DNA of 64,000 bases, from the NCBI RefSeq assembly GCF_900116195.1, contig NZ_FOZW01000002.1, forward strand, positions 186,001 to 250,000, read 5' to 3'. Shown in pieces: positions 27,730 to 36,610 of the stretch (within the stretch, counting starts at the first letter, position 1; every line of letters begins with the position of its first letter). The notes below the pieces were generated by a model. It did not search any database. It had not been told where the DNA came from and saw nothing but the letters and a program-made list of their open reading frames with translations. The position numbers and the translations under genes are program-made. The stretch is from Alloyangia pacifica. Lineage in GTDB: Bacteria > Pseudomonadota > Alphaproteobacteria > Rhodobacterales > Rhodobacteraceae.

Positions 27730-28689
27730 TCAGGCCCCCGCGATCATCTCGGACTGGCGCACGATCACCTCGGCCTGCTTGATCGAGGCGATGTCCACCA
27801 GCCGGCCCTTGTAAACCGTCGCACCTTCGCCCTTGGCCTTAGCGGCCTCCATGGCGGCGAGGATCTCGCGCGCCTCGGTCACTGCGCCCTCGGAGGGGGT
27901 GAAAACCTCGTTGGCCAGTGCCACCTGCTTGGGGTGAATCGCCCATTTGCCGACCATGCCCAGCGTCGCCGAGCGCAGCGCCTGCGCGCGGTATCCCTCG
28001 TCGTCCGAGAAATCGCCGAAGGGGCCATCGACCGGCAGCACGCCATGGGTGCGGCAGGCCGCGACGATGGCGGCCTGCGCCCAGTGCCACGGATCCGACC
28101 AGTGCTTCGCGCCTTCGTGCAGCATGTAATAGTTTTCCTGCGTGCCGCCGATGCCGGTGGTCGCCATGCCCATGGAGGCGGCGAAATCCGCCGCGCCAAG
28201 GCTCATCGCCTCGAGCCGGGGTGAGCCGGCAGCGATCTCTTCCACATGGGCGATGCCGGCTGCGCTCTCGATGATCACCTCGAACTTGATCGGCTTACTG
28301 CGTCCCTTGGCACGCTCCACGGCAGTGACCAGCGCGTCGACGGCATAGAGATCCCCGGCGCAGCCGACCTTGGGGATCATGATCTGGTCGAGCCGGTCGC
28401 TCGCCTGCTCCAGAAGGTCCACCACGTCGCGATACCAATAGGGCGTGTCGAGCCCGTTGATGCGCACCGAGAGGGTCTTCTTGCCCCAGTCGATATCGCC
28501 GATGGCCTCGATGATATTGGCGCGCGCACTACCCTTGTCGTCCGGGGCCACGGAATCCTCGAGGTCGAGGTTGATCACATCCGCGGCGCTGCCGGCCATC
28601 TTCTCGAAGATCGCCGGACGCGAGCCGGGGCCGAAGAGCTGGCAGCGGTTCGGACGGGCAGGCGCGGCGGGCTGGATGCGAAAGCTCAT
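27730..28689 (-). CDS. mcl1: L-malyl-CoA / beta-methylmalyl-CoA lyase
   Basis: A 319-residue member of the CitE-like/HpcH aldolase superfamily (cleaves malyl-CoA to glyoxylate and acetyl-CoA, and methylmalyl-CoA to glyoxylate and propionyl-CoA) in the ethylmalonyl-CoA and related pathways. The N-terminal PNRCQLFGPGSRPAIFEKMA, metal-site DLEDSVAPDDK, EVIIESAAGI and GAADFAASMGM motifs match Mcl1. ATG 28689 gives the family start. It lies alone, divergent from dgcN across a 310-base gap. Methylotrophic and acetate growth both use this enzyme, which fits the C1 theme. Confidence 0.92.
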   Translation of the reverse strand: MSFRIQPAAPARPNRCQLFGPGSRPAIFEKMAGSAADVINLDLEDSVAPDDKGSARANIIEAIGDIDWGKKTLSVRINGLDTPYWYRDVVDLLEQASDRLDQIMIPKVGCAGDLYAVDALVTAVERAKGRSKPIKFEVIIESAAGIAHVEEIAAGSPRLEAMSLGAADFAASMGMATTGIGGTQENYYMLHEGAKHWSDPWHWAQAAIVAACRTHGVLPVDGPFGDFSDDEGYRAQALRSATLGMVGKWAIHPKQVALANEVFTPSEGAVTEAREILAAMEAAKAKGEGATVYKGRLVDIASIKQAEVIVRQSEMIAGA

Positions 28690-28999
28690 GTGGGCACCTC
28701 GTGCGGGTAATGAAGTTACATATTTGCGATTGTGAGGGTTATTAAATTGCGCGACGCTGCGCAAGCGAAATTTGCCGCGCTGCGGCGCAAGTCTCGCGCG
28801 TTCTGCCCGGAGCGCGTGCACGATTCTTCGGCGCTGGCGTCGAAATGCGTGGAATTTTGGCGTTGTCCCCGGTGATGGCGTGGAAATCGAGACGGATTTG
28901 CGTGCCATACAGGGCAGAGTGAGCGTCGAAACCGCTGGCCGGGCGGCCTCCCAACAAACGCCCCGTCGGCCATCATACACGAACACAGGGAATACAAGA
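28690..28999. promoter_or_regulatory. Divergent mcl1/dgcN control region with tandem dyads
   Basis: A 310-base gap between divergent genes, with no supported ORF. It holds a perfect inverted repeat TTGCGC-N6-GCGCAA at 28747-28764, followed at once by a second imperfect dyad (TTGCCGC ... GCGGCGCAA, 28772-28790). These are plausible operator sites for a regulator acting on mcl1, dgcN or both. No regulator gene is adjacent. Confidence 0.45.
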
Positions 29000-30001
29000 A
29001 TGATCGAGACGCCGTACCTCCTCTTCCTCGGTGACGCCCCCGACGGCCTGGCCGCCAAGGTGGCCCAGGGCATCAAGGACTGGCGCCCCGAGAACTGCGT
29101 TGGCCAGTTCCGCCTCGAAGGCTGCAAGGCCGACCTCGGCCTGCAGGACATGACCCTCGCCGAAGCCAAGGCCGCCGGCGCCAAGACGCTGGTGATCGGT
29201 GTCGCCAACCGCGGCGGCAAGATCTCGCAGGCCTGGAAGAAGGTCCTGGTCGAGGCGTTGGAAGAGGGCTTCGACCTCGCGTCGGGCCTGCACAACCTGC
29301 TGCGCAACGAGGAAGACCTGAAGGCCGTGGCAAAGGCCACCGGCCAGACGCTGCACGACGTGCGCATTCCGTCCGTGGAATACCCGATCGCCAACGGCGA
29401 GAAGCGCACCGGCAAGCGCCTGCTGGCCGTGGGCACCGACTGCTCGGTCGGCAAGATGTACACCGCGCTGGCGATGGACGCCTGCATGCGCGAGAAGGGC
29501 ATGAAGTCGACCTTCCGCGCCACCGGACAGACCGGCATCCTGATCACCGGCGACGGCGTGCCGCTCGACGCGGTCATCGCCGACTTCATGGCCGGCTCGA
29601 TCGAATACCTCACCCCCGACAATGATCCCGATCACTGGGACATCATCGAGGGCCAGGGCTCGCTGTTCCACGTTTCCTACTCGGGCGTGACGCTTGCGCT
29701 GATCCACGGCGGCCAGCCGGATGCGCTGGTGCTCTGCCACGAGCCGACCCGCACCCACATGCGCGGCCTGCCGGGCTACAAGCTGCCGACGCTGGAAGCC
29801 GTGCGCGACACCGCGCTGGCGCTCGCCAAGGTCGGCAACCCGGACTGCAAGGTGGTCGGCGTGTCGATCAACACCCAGCACATGGGCGAGGAAGAGGCCA
29901 AGACCTATTGCGCAGAGGTCGAGGAAAGCCTTGGCCTGCCCTGCGTCGACCCGTTCCGCCATGGCGCCGAGCGCCTGGTCGAGGCGCTGGCCGCGGTCTG
30001 A
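29000..30001 (+). CDS. dgcN: D-glutamate N-acetyltransferase DgcN (DUF1611)
   Basis: A 333-residue DUF1611 protein. The C-terminal half has a P-loop-like LAVGTDCSVGKMYTALAM, GQTGILITGDGVPLDAVIADF and IEGQGSLFHVSYSGVTL. DgcN has been described as acetylating D-glutamate to N-acetyl-D-glutamate, which DgcA epimerises, in a marine D-glutamate catabolic route. ATG 29000 is the family-like start (MIETPYLLFLGDAPDGLAAK). dgcA follows after 90 bases and a D-amino-acid aminotransferase after that, which supports the assignment. Confidence 0.88.
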   Translation: MIETPYLLFLGDAPDGLAAKVAQGIKDWRPENCVGQFRLEGCKADLGLQDMTLAEAKAAGAKTLVIGVANRGGKISQAWKKVLVEALEEGFDLASGLHNLLRNEEDLKAVAKATGQTLHDVRIPSVEYPIANGEKRTGKRLLAVGTDCSVGKMYTALAMDACMREKGMKSTFRATGQTGILITGDGVPLDAVIADFMAGSIEYLTPDNDPDHWDIIEGQGSLFHVSYSGVTLALIHGGQPDALVLCHEPTRTHMRGLPGYKLPTLEAVRDTALALAKVGNPDCKVVGVSINTQHMGEEEAKTYCAEVEESLGLPCVDPFRHGAERLVEALAAV

Positions 30002-30027
30002 GCCGTCTGGCAGAGTGACCACATCAC

Positions 30028-30056
30028 CCCCGGCGGCGGCGCTTCCGGCGCCGGGG
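30028..30056 (+). terminator. Weak hairpin between dgcN and dgcA
   Basis: An 8-bp stem CCCCGGCG/CGCCGGGG with a 13-base loop lies 26 bases after dgcN. No T-run follows, so it may attenuate or stabilise rather than end transcription. Confidence 0.35.
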
Positions 30057-30091
30057 ATTGCGTATTTATGGAACAATGAAAGGGGCAGGGT

Positions 30092-31057
30092 TTGAGCATC
30101 GAGGTCACCCGCGACACCTTCAAGCTGGCGCAGGTTTTCACCATCTCGCGCGGCAGCCGCACCGAATCCCAGGTGATCACCGTGAAGATCACCCGCGACG
30201 GCATCACCGGATGGGGCGAATGCGTGCCCTACGCGCGTTACGACGAGACGCTCGACAGCGTCGAGGCGCAAATCCGCTCGCTGCCGCAGGACGTGACCCG
30301 CGCGGCGCTGCAGGATCTCCTGCCCTCGGGCGCCGCCCGCAATGCCGTCGACTGCGCGCTCTGGGATCTCGAGGCCAAGACCGCCGGCAAGAGGGTCTGG
30401 GAGCTGCTGGGTCTGCCCGCGCCGAAGCCCGAGGTGACCGCCTACACGCTCTCGCTCGCCGCCCCCGAGGAGATGCAGGCGCAGGCCGCAAAGAACGCCT
30501 TCCGGCCGCTGCTGAAGGTGAAGCTCGGCACCCCCGAGGACCTGCCGCGCCTCGAAGCCGTGCGCGCCGGGGCACCGGACAGCACCATCATCGTCGATGC
30601 CAACGAGGGCTGGACTCCCGAGGTCTACGCCGAGCTGGCGCCGCATCTGCTACGTCTCGGCGTCGCCATGGTCGAGCAGCCGCTGCCCGCAGGGGACGAC
30701 GACGCGCTTCTGGGCATGGACCGTCCGGTGCCGATCTGCGCCGACGAGAGCTGCCACGACCGCGCCTCGCTGCCGAAGCTCAAGGGCAAGTATGACATCG
30801 TCAACATCAAGCTCGACAAGACCGGCGGGCTGACCGAGGCGCTGGAGCTGCTCGAGGCCGCCAAGGCCGAGGGCTACGGCATCTTCGTCGGCTGCATGGT
30901 GGGGTCGTCTCTGGCGATGGCTCCGGCGGTGATCGTGGCGCAAGGCGCGCAATACGTCGATCTCGACGCGCCGCTGCTGCTCGGCGAGGACCGCGAGCAT
31001 GCGATGATCTACGACGAGGCAGGCGTGCACGCCCCCGAGGCGGCGCTCTGGGGCTGA
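30092..31057 (+). CDS. dgcA: N-acetyl-D-glutamate racemase DgcA (dipeptide epimerase family)
   Basis: A 321-residue enolase-superfamily enzyme. Catalytic and metal motifs are in order: LLKVKLG with the first Lys pair, IVDANEGW (Asp), VEQPLP (Glu), CADESCHD (Asp) and NIKLDKTGG (second catalytic Lys). It resembles L-Ala-D/L-Glu epimerases; next to dgcN the described role is racemising N-acetyl-D-glutamate to the L form. It uses a TTG start at 30092 (MSIEVTRDTF), preceded by a GAAAGGGGCAGGG purine stretch; no ATG or GTG gives the family N-terminus. Confidence 0.87.
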   Translation: MSIEVTRDTFKLAQVFTISRGSRTESQVITVKITRDGITGWGECVPYARYDETLDSVEAQIRSLPQDVTRAALQDLLPSGAARNAVDCALWDLEAKTAGKRVWELLGLPAPKPEVTAYTLSLAAPEEMQAQAAKNAFRPLLKVKLGTPEDLPRLEAVRAGAPDSTIIVDANEGWTPEVYAELAPHLLRLGVAMVEQPLPAGDDDALLGMDRPVPICADESCHDRASLPKLKGKYDIVNIKLDKTGGLTEALELLEAAKAEGYGIFVGCMVGSSLAMAPAVIVAQGAQYVDLDAPLLLGEDREHAMIYDEAGVHAPEAALWG

Positions 31058-31215
31058 GCCCCGCGGTTGCCGGGGCGCCGAGCTCCGGCGCCCGAACAAT
31101 ATCTGCACGACACCGGCATGACGGGTGGCCTGCTCAGGTCAAATTGATCGGGCGGGCTTGACCCCGGGTCCGCTTTGGCGGAACTGACCCACAGCGAATT
31201 ATGGAGAGAGCTGCA

Positions 31216-32076
31216 ATGCGCACCGTTTACGTCAATGGCGAGTACCTGCCCGAGACCGAGGCCAAGGTGTCGATCTTCGACCGGGCCTTCCTGATGGCCG
31301 ACGGGGTCTACGAGGTGACCTCGGTTCTCGGCGGCAAGCTGATCGATTTCGACGGCCACGCCAAGCGTCTCGCCCGCTCGCTGAAGGAGCTGGACCTGAA
31401 GGCACCCTGCACCGAGGACGAGCTGCTGGCGATCCACCGCGAGCTGGTGGCGCGCAACGAGGTCACCGACGGTCTGGTCTATCTGCAGGTGACCCGCGGC
31501 TCGGCCGGCGACCGCGACTTCGCCTTCCCCGACCCCGAGACCACCGAGCCGACGCTGGTGCTCTTCACCCAGAACAAGCCCGGCCTCGCCGACAACCCGG
31601 CGGCCAAGAAAGGCATCAAGGTGATCTCGCTCGAGGATATCCGCTGGGGCCGCCGCGACATCAAGACCGTGCAGCTGCTCTACCCGTCGATGGCCAAGAT
31701 GGCCGCCAAGAAGGCCGGCTGCGACGACGCCTGGTTCGTCGAGGACGGCAAGGTGACCGAGGGCTCGTCGAACAACGCCTATATCGTCAAGGGCGGCAAG
31801 ATCATCACCCGCGAGCTGTCGACCGACATCCTGCACGGCATCACCCGCGCCGCCGTGCTGCGCTGCGCCAAGGAAGCGCAGATGGAAGTCGAGGAGCGCA
31901 GCTTCACCATCGAGGAAGCCAAGGAGGCCGACGAGGCCTTTGTCACCTCGGCGTCGAGCTTCGTGATGCCGGTGGTCGAGCTGGACGGCGCCAAGATCGG
32001 CACCGGCACCCCGGGTCCGGTCGCCGCGCGGCTGCGCGAGATTTACCTCGACGAAAGCATTAAGGCGGCCGTCTGA
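31216..32076 (+). CDS. dat: D-amino-acid transaminase
   Basis: A 286-residue fold-type IV PLP aminotransferase that exchanges amino groups between D-amino acids and 2-oxo acids, for example D-alanine with 2-oxoglutarate giving D-glutamate. FDRAFLMADGVYE opens the family, the PLP Lys is in DIKTVQLL (Lys150), and EGSSNNAYIV is the conserved Glu region. I chose ATG 31216 because GGAGAG at 31203-31208 is correctly spaced; an ATG at 31201 overlaps that site. It follows dgcN-dgcA on the same strand after 158 bases, and would feed D-glutamate into them. A branched-chain aminotransferase is less likely. Confidence 0.88.
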   Translation: MRTVYVNGEYLPETEAKVSIFDRAFLMADGVYEVTSVLGGKLIDFDGHAKRLARSLKELDLKAPCTEDELLAIHRELVARNEVTDGLVYLQVTRGSAGDRDFAFPDPETTEPTLVLFTQNKPGLADNPAAKKGIKVISLEDIRWGRRDIKTVQLLYPSMAKMAAKKAGCDDAWFVEDGKVTEGSSNNAYIVKGGKIITRELSTDILHGITRAAVLRCAKEAQMEVEERSFTIEEAKEADEAFVTSASSFVMPVVELDGAKIGTGTPGPVAARLREIYLDESIKAAV

Positions 32077-32100
32077 GCTATCGCCGTCTGAGTTGAGATG

Positions 32101-32131
32101 GGCGCCGCTCCGCAGGGGGCGGCGCCTTTTT
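32101..32131 (+). terminator. Intrinsic terminator of dat
   Basis: An 8-bp stem GGCGCCGC/GCGGCGCC followed by TTTTT, 24 bases after the dat stop. Confidence 0.85.
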
Positions 32132-32197
32132 CTTGCGGCGCTGCCGATCGGTGAGGGCTGGCGGGCTGCGCGCCTCCGCGGGGCAGAGCCCGGGCGC

Positions 32198-32656
32198 TCA
32201 CGTCCCGGTCCCCGGTCCCTTGCGGTACATGGTGATGCGCCGCGAGTCGCGGAACCCGAGCTTTTCGTAGAACCGGGTCAGCGCCTGATCCTGCTCAGCC
32301 TGCGGCGTGATCACCAGCACCGTCTCGCGCGCGCCGTGCTCCCGGGCCCAGTCGAGCACCGCCGCGACCAAAGGCCGTGACCATCCCATCCCGCGGGAGC
32401 CGGGGCTCAAGTAAAGGTCCTCGAGCTCGGCCGACCAGCCGAATTCCACGCCGAAGGTGAGGCTTCCCGCGGACATGCCCGCCAGCCCGCCCCCGGTGTC
32501 GGCCACGAAGATGCAGGCGCGGGGATCGCCAAGCATCACCGACAGGTTCTCGGCAATGGCCTGCGGCGGGGTGGCGATGCCGTCCTCGCGGAAGAAGGCG
32601 ACGTAGAGGGCGCTGAGCGCCTCAATATCGGAGGACGTGGCACGCCGGATGATCAT
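32198..32656 (-). CDS. GNAT-family N-acetyltransferase
   Basis: A 152-residue single-domain GNAT protein. The acetyl-CoA-binding motif A region reads LEDLYLSPGSRGMGWSRPLVAAV, somewhat degenerate from the usual R-x-x-G-x-G/A (here SRGMGWS), and FYEKLGFRDSRR is the C-terminal hallmark. Start ATG 32656 (MIIRRATSSDIEALSALY). It is probably cytosolic with an unknown amine substrate. It lies 67 bases downstream of the flavoprotein gene on the same strand and may be co-transcribed with it. Confidence 0.8.
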   Translation of the reverse strand: MIIRRATSSDIEALSALYVAFFREDGIATPPQAIAENLSVMLGDPRACIFVADTGGGLAGMSAGSLTFGVEFGWSAELEDLYLSPGSRGMGWSRPLVAAVLDWAREHGARETVLVITPQAEQDQALTRFYEKLGFRDSRRITMYRKGPGTGT

Positions 32657-32723
32657 GGCCTGCCCCCAGCCAATGGCGAAGCGGCGTCCCGGACTGCCGG
32701 GGTAGGAGCTGCCGTGGCCATGG

Positions 32724-33920
32724 TCAGTGGTCCGGAGGCGGGGCAGCCGCCAGCCGCGCCGCCGCTGCCCGGCCGGCCCAGAGGCCGGTGGCGAGGCAGC
32801 CGGTCAGCAGGTAGCCGCCCGTGGGCGCTTCCCAGTCGAGCATCTCGCCGGCGACGAAGGTGCCCGGTCTGTCCTTGAGCATCAGCCCCGCGTCCAGCGC
32901 CCCGAGGGGCACCCCGCCGGCCACCGAGATCGCCTCGTCGAGCGGGCGAAGCCCTACGTGCTGCACCGGCAGCGCCTTCAGCAGCGCGGCCAGCGCGGCG
33001 GGCTCTTCGGGCAGGGGACGGGCGCATTCCATCAGCAGGGCGCGGGCCGCTGGCGAGAGTTTCACCACCTTACGCAGGTGGTTCGACAGGCTCTGCTTGC
33101 CACGCGGCCGGGCGAGGCGGCGGGTGAGCGCGGCGAGATCCACGTCCGGGCAGAGATCGACGGTCAGCGCCGCCCCCGCGCGCAGCGCCGGCGACAGCGG
33201 GTAGAGCCCGCCGCCCTCCAGCCCGCGCGCCGAGATCACCGCCTCGCCGCGCGACGCCAGATCGCCCGCGTGGAAGGCCACGCCCTTCAGTGGTGCGCCG
33301 AACTGGGCTTTCATATGCGCTGACCAATCCACGCAGAGACCGGCGTTGGCCGGGGCGAAGGGGGTCACCGGCAGGCCCGCGCCCTGGAAGATCGCGGCCC
33401 ATTGCCCGTCCGAACCGAGCCGTGCCCAGCTTGCGCCGCCAAGCGCCAGCACGGTGACACCGGGGGTCAGCCGGCGCGCGCCCTCGGGCGTCTCCATCAG
33501 CACCGCCTCGCCGTCCCAGCCGGTCCAGCGCCAGCGGGTGTGCCGCTCCAGTCCCATGCCGTCCAGCCGTGCCAGCCAGGCGCGCAGCAGCGGCGAGGCC
33601 TTCATCCCGTGCGGAAAGACCCGCCCTGTGGAGCCGGTGAACAGCGTCTGCCCCAGCCCCTCGGCCCAGTGCATCACCTCCTCGGGCGGAAAGGCCGAGA
33701 GCATGGGCCGCAGGGCAGGGGCCGCCGCGCCGTAGTTGCCGAGGAAGGCGGCAAAGGGCTCTGCCTTGGTCAGGTTCAGCCCCGACTTGCCCGCCATGAG
33801 CAGCTTGCGCCCGAGCGAGGGCTTGGCGTCGGCCAGCACCACCGGGTGTCCCGCCGAGAGCAGCGCGTCTGCCGCCATGAGCCCCGCCGGGCCGCCGCCG
33901 ATCACCAGCGCGCCCATCAT
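32724..33920 (-). CDS. TIGR03862/HI0933-like flavoprotein
   Basis: A 398-residue FAD/NAD(P)-binding protein of the HI0933/BaiN-like class. The ADP-binding motif GALVIGGGPAGLMAADALLS begins the protein, followed by GRKLLMAGKSGLNLT, a diagnostic stretch of this family, and FVAGEMLDWEAPTGGYLLTG near the end. The family is widespread, and most members have no assigned substrate. Two adjacent ATGs (33920 and 33917) are both possible; a longer upstream frame lacks family sequence. It is divergent from the DUF3604 operon. Confidence 0.85.
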   Translation of the reverse strand: MMGALVIGGGPAGLMAADALLSAGHPVVLADAKPSLGRKLLMAGKSGLNLTKAEPFAAFLGNYGAAAPALRPMLSAFPPEEVMHWAEGLGQTLFTGSTGRVFPHGMKASPLLRAWLARLDGMGLERHTRWRWTGWDGEAVLMETPEGARRLTPGVTVLALGGASWARLGSDGQWAAIFQGAGLPVTPFAPANAGLCVDWSAHMKAQFGAPLKGVAFHAGDLASRGEAVISARGLEGGGLYPLSPALRAGAALTVDLCPDVDLAALTRRLARPRGKQSLSNHLRKVVKLSPAARALLMECARPLPEEPAALAALLKALPVQHVGLRPLDEAISVAGGVPLGALDAGLMLKDRPGTFVAGEMLDWEAPTGGYLLTGCLATGLWAGRAAAARLAAAPPPDH

Positions 33921-34256
33921 GGCCTGTCGTCCGCGGAGCGCGCTGCGCGCATGGGGAGTCTCCTGTCTCGCATGGCTGTCGTCTTGCCCTGCCGCGCCGC
34001 CCGGCACAAGGTCGCGGGCCGCTGTGGCGCCTCTCGTCGGGGCGCGCCGCCTGCGGCTGAGGCAGGATAACGCGGCGCGGCGGCGGATGGCCGAACTTCG
34101 CCTTGGCGCAAGAGCTCCCGCAGAAGTTGTTGATTTTTCAAGCCGGGAGGCGTTTCAATCGCACATGTTCTGATTGTGTCCGAGTCGCTCCGGTCGGGGC
34201 GGACTTCATTTGACAAGACGATTTTTGAAATGCCTTCGCAGCCGAAAGGACGCCCC
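33921..34256. other. Divergent intergenic region before the DUF3604 operon
   Basis: No gene is supported in these 336 bases. A TTGACA box at 34210-34215 is the only good promoter element I see for the rightward operon, but no convincing -10 follows at 17 bases. Several T- and A-rich tracts (near 34130-34165 and 34221-34230) stand out against the GC-rich background and probably contain the promoter. Confidence 0.35.
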
Positions 34257-36176
34257 ATGACGCGACGCATGGTCTCCCTCGCACTTTCCACCACCCTGCT
34301 GGCCTCGCCGCTGCTGGCGCAGGTGACCACCGACGCCGGCACCATCGACCCCGAGAAAATCGAGCGCTTCTTCAACCAGCCGGGCTATTCGCCCTATGCC
34401 GGGCGCAGCTTCCCGACCCGCCCGCTCTGGGGCGAGCAGCATCTTCACACCTCCTGGTCGCCGGACGCCTTTGCGGGCGGCACACGGGTCGGACCGGACG
34501 ACGCGCTGCGCTATGCCGAGGGCGAGGAGATCACCTCGAGCACGGGCCAGCAGGTCAAGCTGTCGCGCCCCTACGACTGGATGGTCGTCGCCGACCACTC
34601 GGACGCGCTCGGGATCGTTGCCAGCATCTACGAGGGGGATCCTGCGCTGCTCGCAGACCCCGTCCTCAAACGCTGGCACGACGGAATGCAGAAAGGCGGT
34701 GAATCGGCCACGGCCGTGGTCATGGAGATGATCACCGCGCAGGGCGAGGGCAAAGTCCCTGAAGCTATGACCGACCCCGAGACCCAGATGGACATGTGGA
34801 CGAACATGACCGGCATCGTGGAGAGCCACAACAAGCCCGGCCAGTTCACCGCGCTCATCGGCTACGAGTGGACGTCGAACTACGGGGGCGGCAACAACCT
34901 GCACCGCAATGTCATCTATCGCGACGACAAGTATTTCGCCGACCAGGTGCGGCCGCTGACCACCTTCGATACCGAGCAGCCGCGCGAGCTCTGGGACTGG
35001 ATGCAGGCCTATGAGGACAAGACCGGCGGCCGTCTGCTGGCCATCCCGCACAACGGAAACCTGTCAAACGGGCTGATGTTCGCCACGGAAACCCCGGACG
35101 GCAATCCAATCGACACCGAATGGGCCGAAAGCCGCGCCCGCTGGGAGCCGCTCTACGAGGTGACCCAGAGCAAGGGCACCTCGGAACAGCACCCCTCGCT
35201 TGCGCCGTCGGACGAATTCGCCAACTTCGAGCTCTGGGACAAGGGCAACCTCAACGTGGTGCCGAAAGAGCCCGGCATGATCGAATATGAATACGCGCGC
35301 CAGGCGCTGAAGCGCGGCCTGCTGCTCGAGGACGAATTCGGCACCAACCCCTTCAAGTTCGGCCTCGTCGGCTCCACCGACGATCACACGGGGGTCTCGT
35401 CGGCCGAGGAGAACAACTTCTGGGGCAAGTTCCCGGCCAGCGAACCGGGGCCGGAACGCTCGACCGGCAACGCCTTCGACTTCGAGGGCCGCACGGTGAA
35501 GGATTGGCAGCTCGGCGCCTCGGGCCTGACCGCGGTCTGGGCCGTCGAGAACACCCGCGCCGCGATCTGGGACGCGATGAAGCGCAAGGAGGTCTACGGC
35601 ACCACCGGCCCCCGCATCGGGCTGCGCTTCTTCGGCGGCTGGGAGTTCGAGGAGGCCGACGCGCTAGGGAGGAACCCGGGCACCATCGGCTACGGCAAGG
35701 GCGTGCCCATGGGGGCGGACCTGATGCCCGCGCCCGAGGGGGCCAGCGCGCCGAACTTCCTCGTCGCCGCGCTGAAGGATCCCTACTCGGGCAACCTCGA
35801 CCGCATCCAGATCATCAAGGGCTGGGTCGATGCCGAAGGCGAGATGCAGGAAAAGATCTTCGACGTGGTCTGGGCGGGCGACCGCGCGCCCGGCGAGGAC
35901 GGCAAGCTGCCCCCGGTCGGCGATACGGTGGATGTCGAGAATGCTTCCTTCACCAATACCATCGGCGCGCCCGAGCTGATCACCGTCTGGACCGATCCCG
36001 AGTTCGACCCGGCGCTTGACGCCTTCTACTACGCCCGGGTGATCGAGATCCCGACGCCGCGCTGGACGGCCTATGACGCTGCCTATTTCGAGGAGTCGGA
36101 CTTCCCGGAAGACACGGTGATGAAGGTCACCGAACGTGCCTACTCCTCGCCGATCTGGTACTCGGCGGGCGAATGA
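34257..36176 (+). CDS. Secreted DUF3604 (PHP-like metal-dependent) protein
   Basis: A 639-residue protein starting with a cleavable signal peptide (MTRRMVSLALSTTLLASPLLAQ). It belongs to DUF3604, thought to resemble the PHP phosphoesterase fold. Putative metal ligands occur in order: HLH at residues 62-64, DHSD at 113-116, PHN at 264-266 and DDH at 375-377. That is a complete PHP-type set, so it is probably an active periplasmic metallohydrolase; the substrate is unknown. I chose ATG 34257 because it gives the signal peptide and follows GAAAGGACG. Its stop overlaps the DUF302 gene (ATGA), and two membrane-linked genes follow. Confidence 0.85.
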   Translation: MTRRMVSLALSTTLLASPLLAQVTTDAGTIDPEKIERFFNQPGYSPYAGRSFPTRPLWGEQHLHTSWSPDAFAGGTRVGPDDALRYAEGEEITSSTGQQVKLSRPYDWMVVADHSDALGIVASIYEGDPALLADPVLKRWHDGMQKGGESATAVVMEMITAQGEGKVPEAMTDPETQMDMWTNMTGIVESHNKPGQFTALIGYEWTSNYGGGNNLHRNVIYRDDKYFADQVRPLTTFDTEQPRELWDWMQAYEDKTGGRLLAIPHNGNLSNGLMFATETPDGNPIDTEWAESRARWEPLYEVTQSKGTSEQHPSLAPSDEFANFELWDKGNLNVVPKEPGMIEYEYARQALKRGLLLEDEFGTNPFKFGLVGSTDDHTGVSSAEENNFWGKFPASEPGPERSTGNAFDFEGRTVKDWQLGASGLTAVWAVENTRAAIWDAMKRKEVYGTTGPRIGLRFFGGWEFEEADALGRNPGTIGYGKGVPMGADLMPAPEGASAPNFLVAALKDPYSGNLDRIQIIKGWVDAEGEMQEKIFDVVWAGDRAPGEDGKLPPVGDTVDVENASFTNTIGAPELITVWTDPEFDPALDAFYYARVIEIPTPRWTAYDAAYFEESDFPEDTVMKVTERAYSSPIWYSAGE

Positions 36177-36583
36177 GCATGGCTGGTTTTGGAACCGACG
36201 TGACCCTCGACCGCCCGTTTGACGAGGCGGTCGAGGTGGTGACCGCGGCGCTGGCCGCCGAGGGCTTCGGGGTGATATCCCGGATCGATCTCGACAAGGC
36301 CTTCGCAGAGAAGCTCGGCACCGAGTTTCGCCGCTACACCATCCTCGGGGCCTGCAACCCGGGGCTGGCGCATCGGGCCATCACCGCGCGGCCCGACGTG
36401 GGGCTGCTGCTACCCTGCAATGTCACGGTAGAGGAGGCGCCCGGTGGCGCGCTGGTGCGGCTGGTGGATGCCGGGCAGATGATGGCCATGGGCGATCTCG
36501 GCGAGGTGCCCGAGATCGCCGATCTGGCGCAGGACGCGGGCGCCCGGCTGGGCCGGGTCGCCGATGCGCTGCGCAGCGGCTGA
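36173..36583 (+). CDS. DUF302 domain-containing protein
   Basis: A 136-residue small alpha/beta protein of the DUF302 family. Characteristic pieces are the opening FDEAVEVVTAALAAEGFGVI, the central YTILGACNPGLAHRAI with its conserved Cys, and LPCNVTVEE. No signal peptide is evident. DUF302 proteins have no settled function. ATG 36173 overlaps the DUF3604 stop by 4 bases, so it is translationally coupled to it, and it leads into the foldase gene 27 bases on. Confidence 0.82.
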   Translation: MSMAGFGTDVTLDRPFDEAVEVVTAALAAEGFGVISRIDLDKAFAEKLGTEFRRYTILGACNPGLAHRAITARPDVGLLLPCNVTVEEAPGGALVRLVDAGQMMAMGDLGEVPEIADLAQDAGARLGRVADALRSG

Positions 36584-36610
36584 CGGCGGAAGGGACAGGA
36601 AGGCAGGACC

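Noticed and set aside
27551-27814. Short plus-strand frames near the mcl1 end
   Set aside because: Composition is that of random GC-rich DNA; they run into mcl1 antisense, and no ribosome site is evident.
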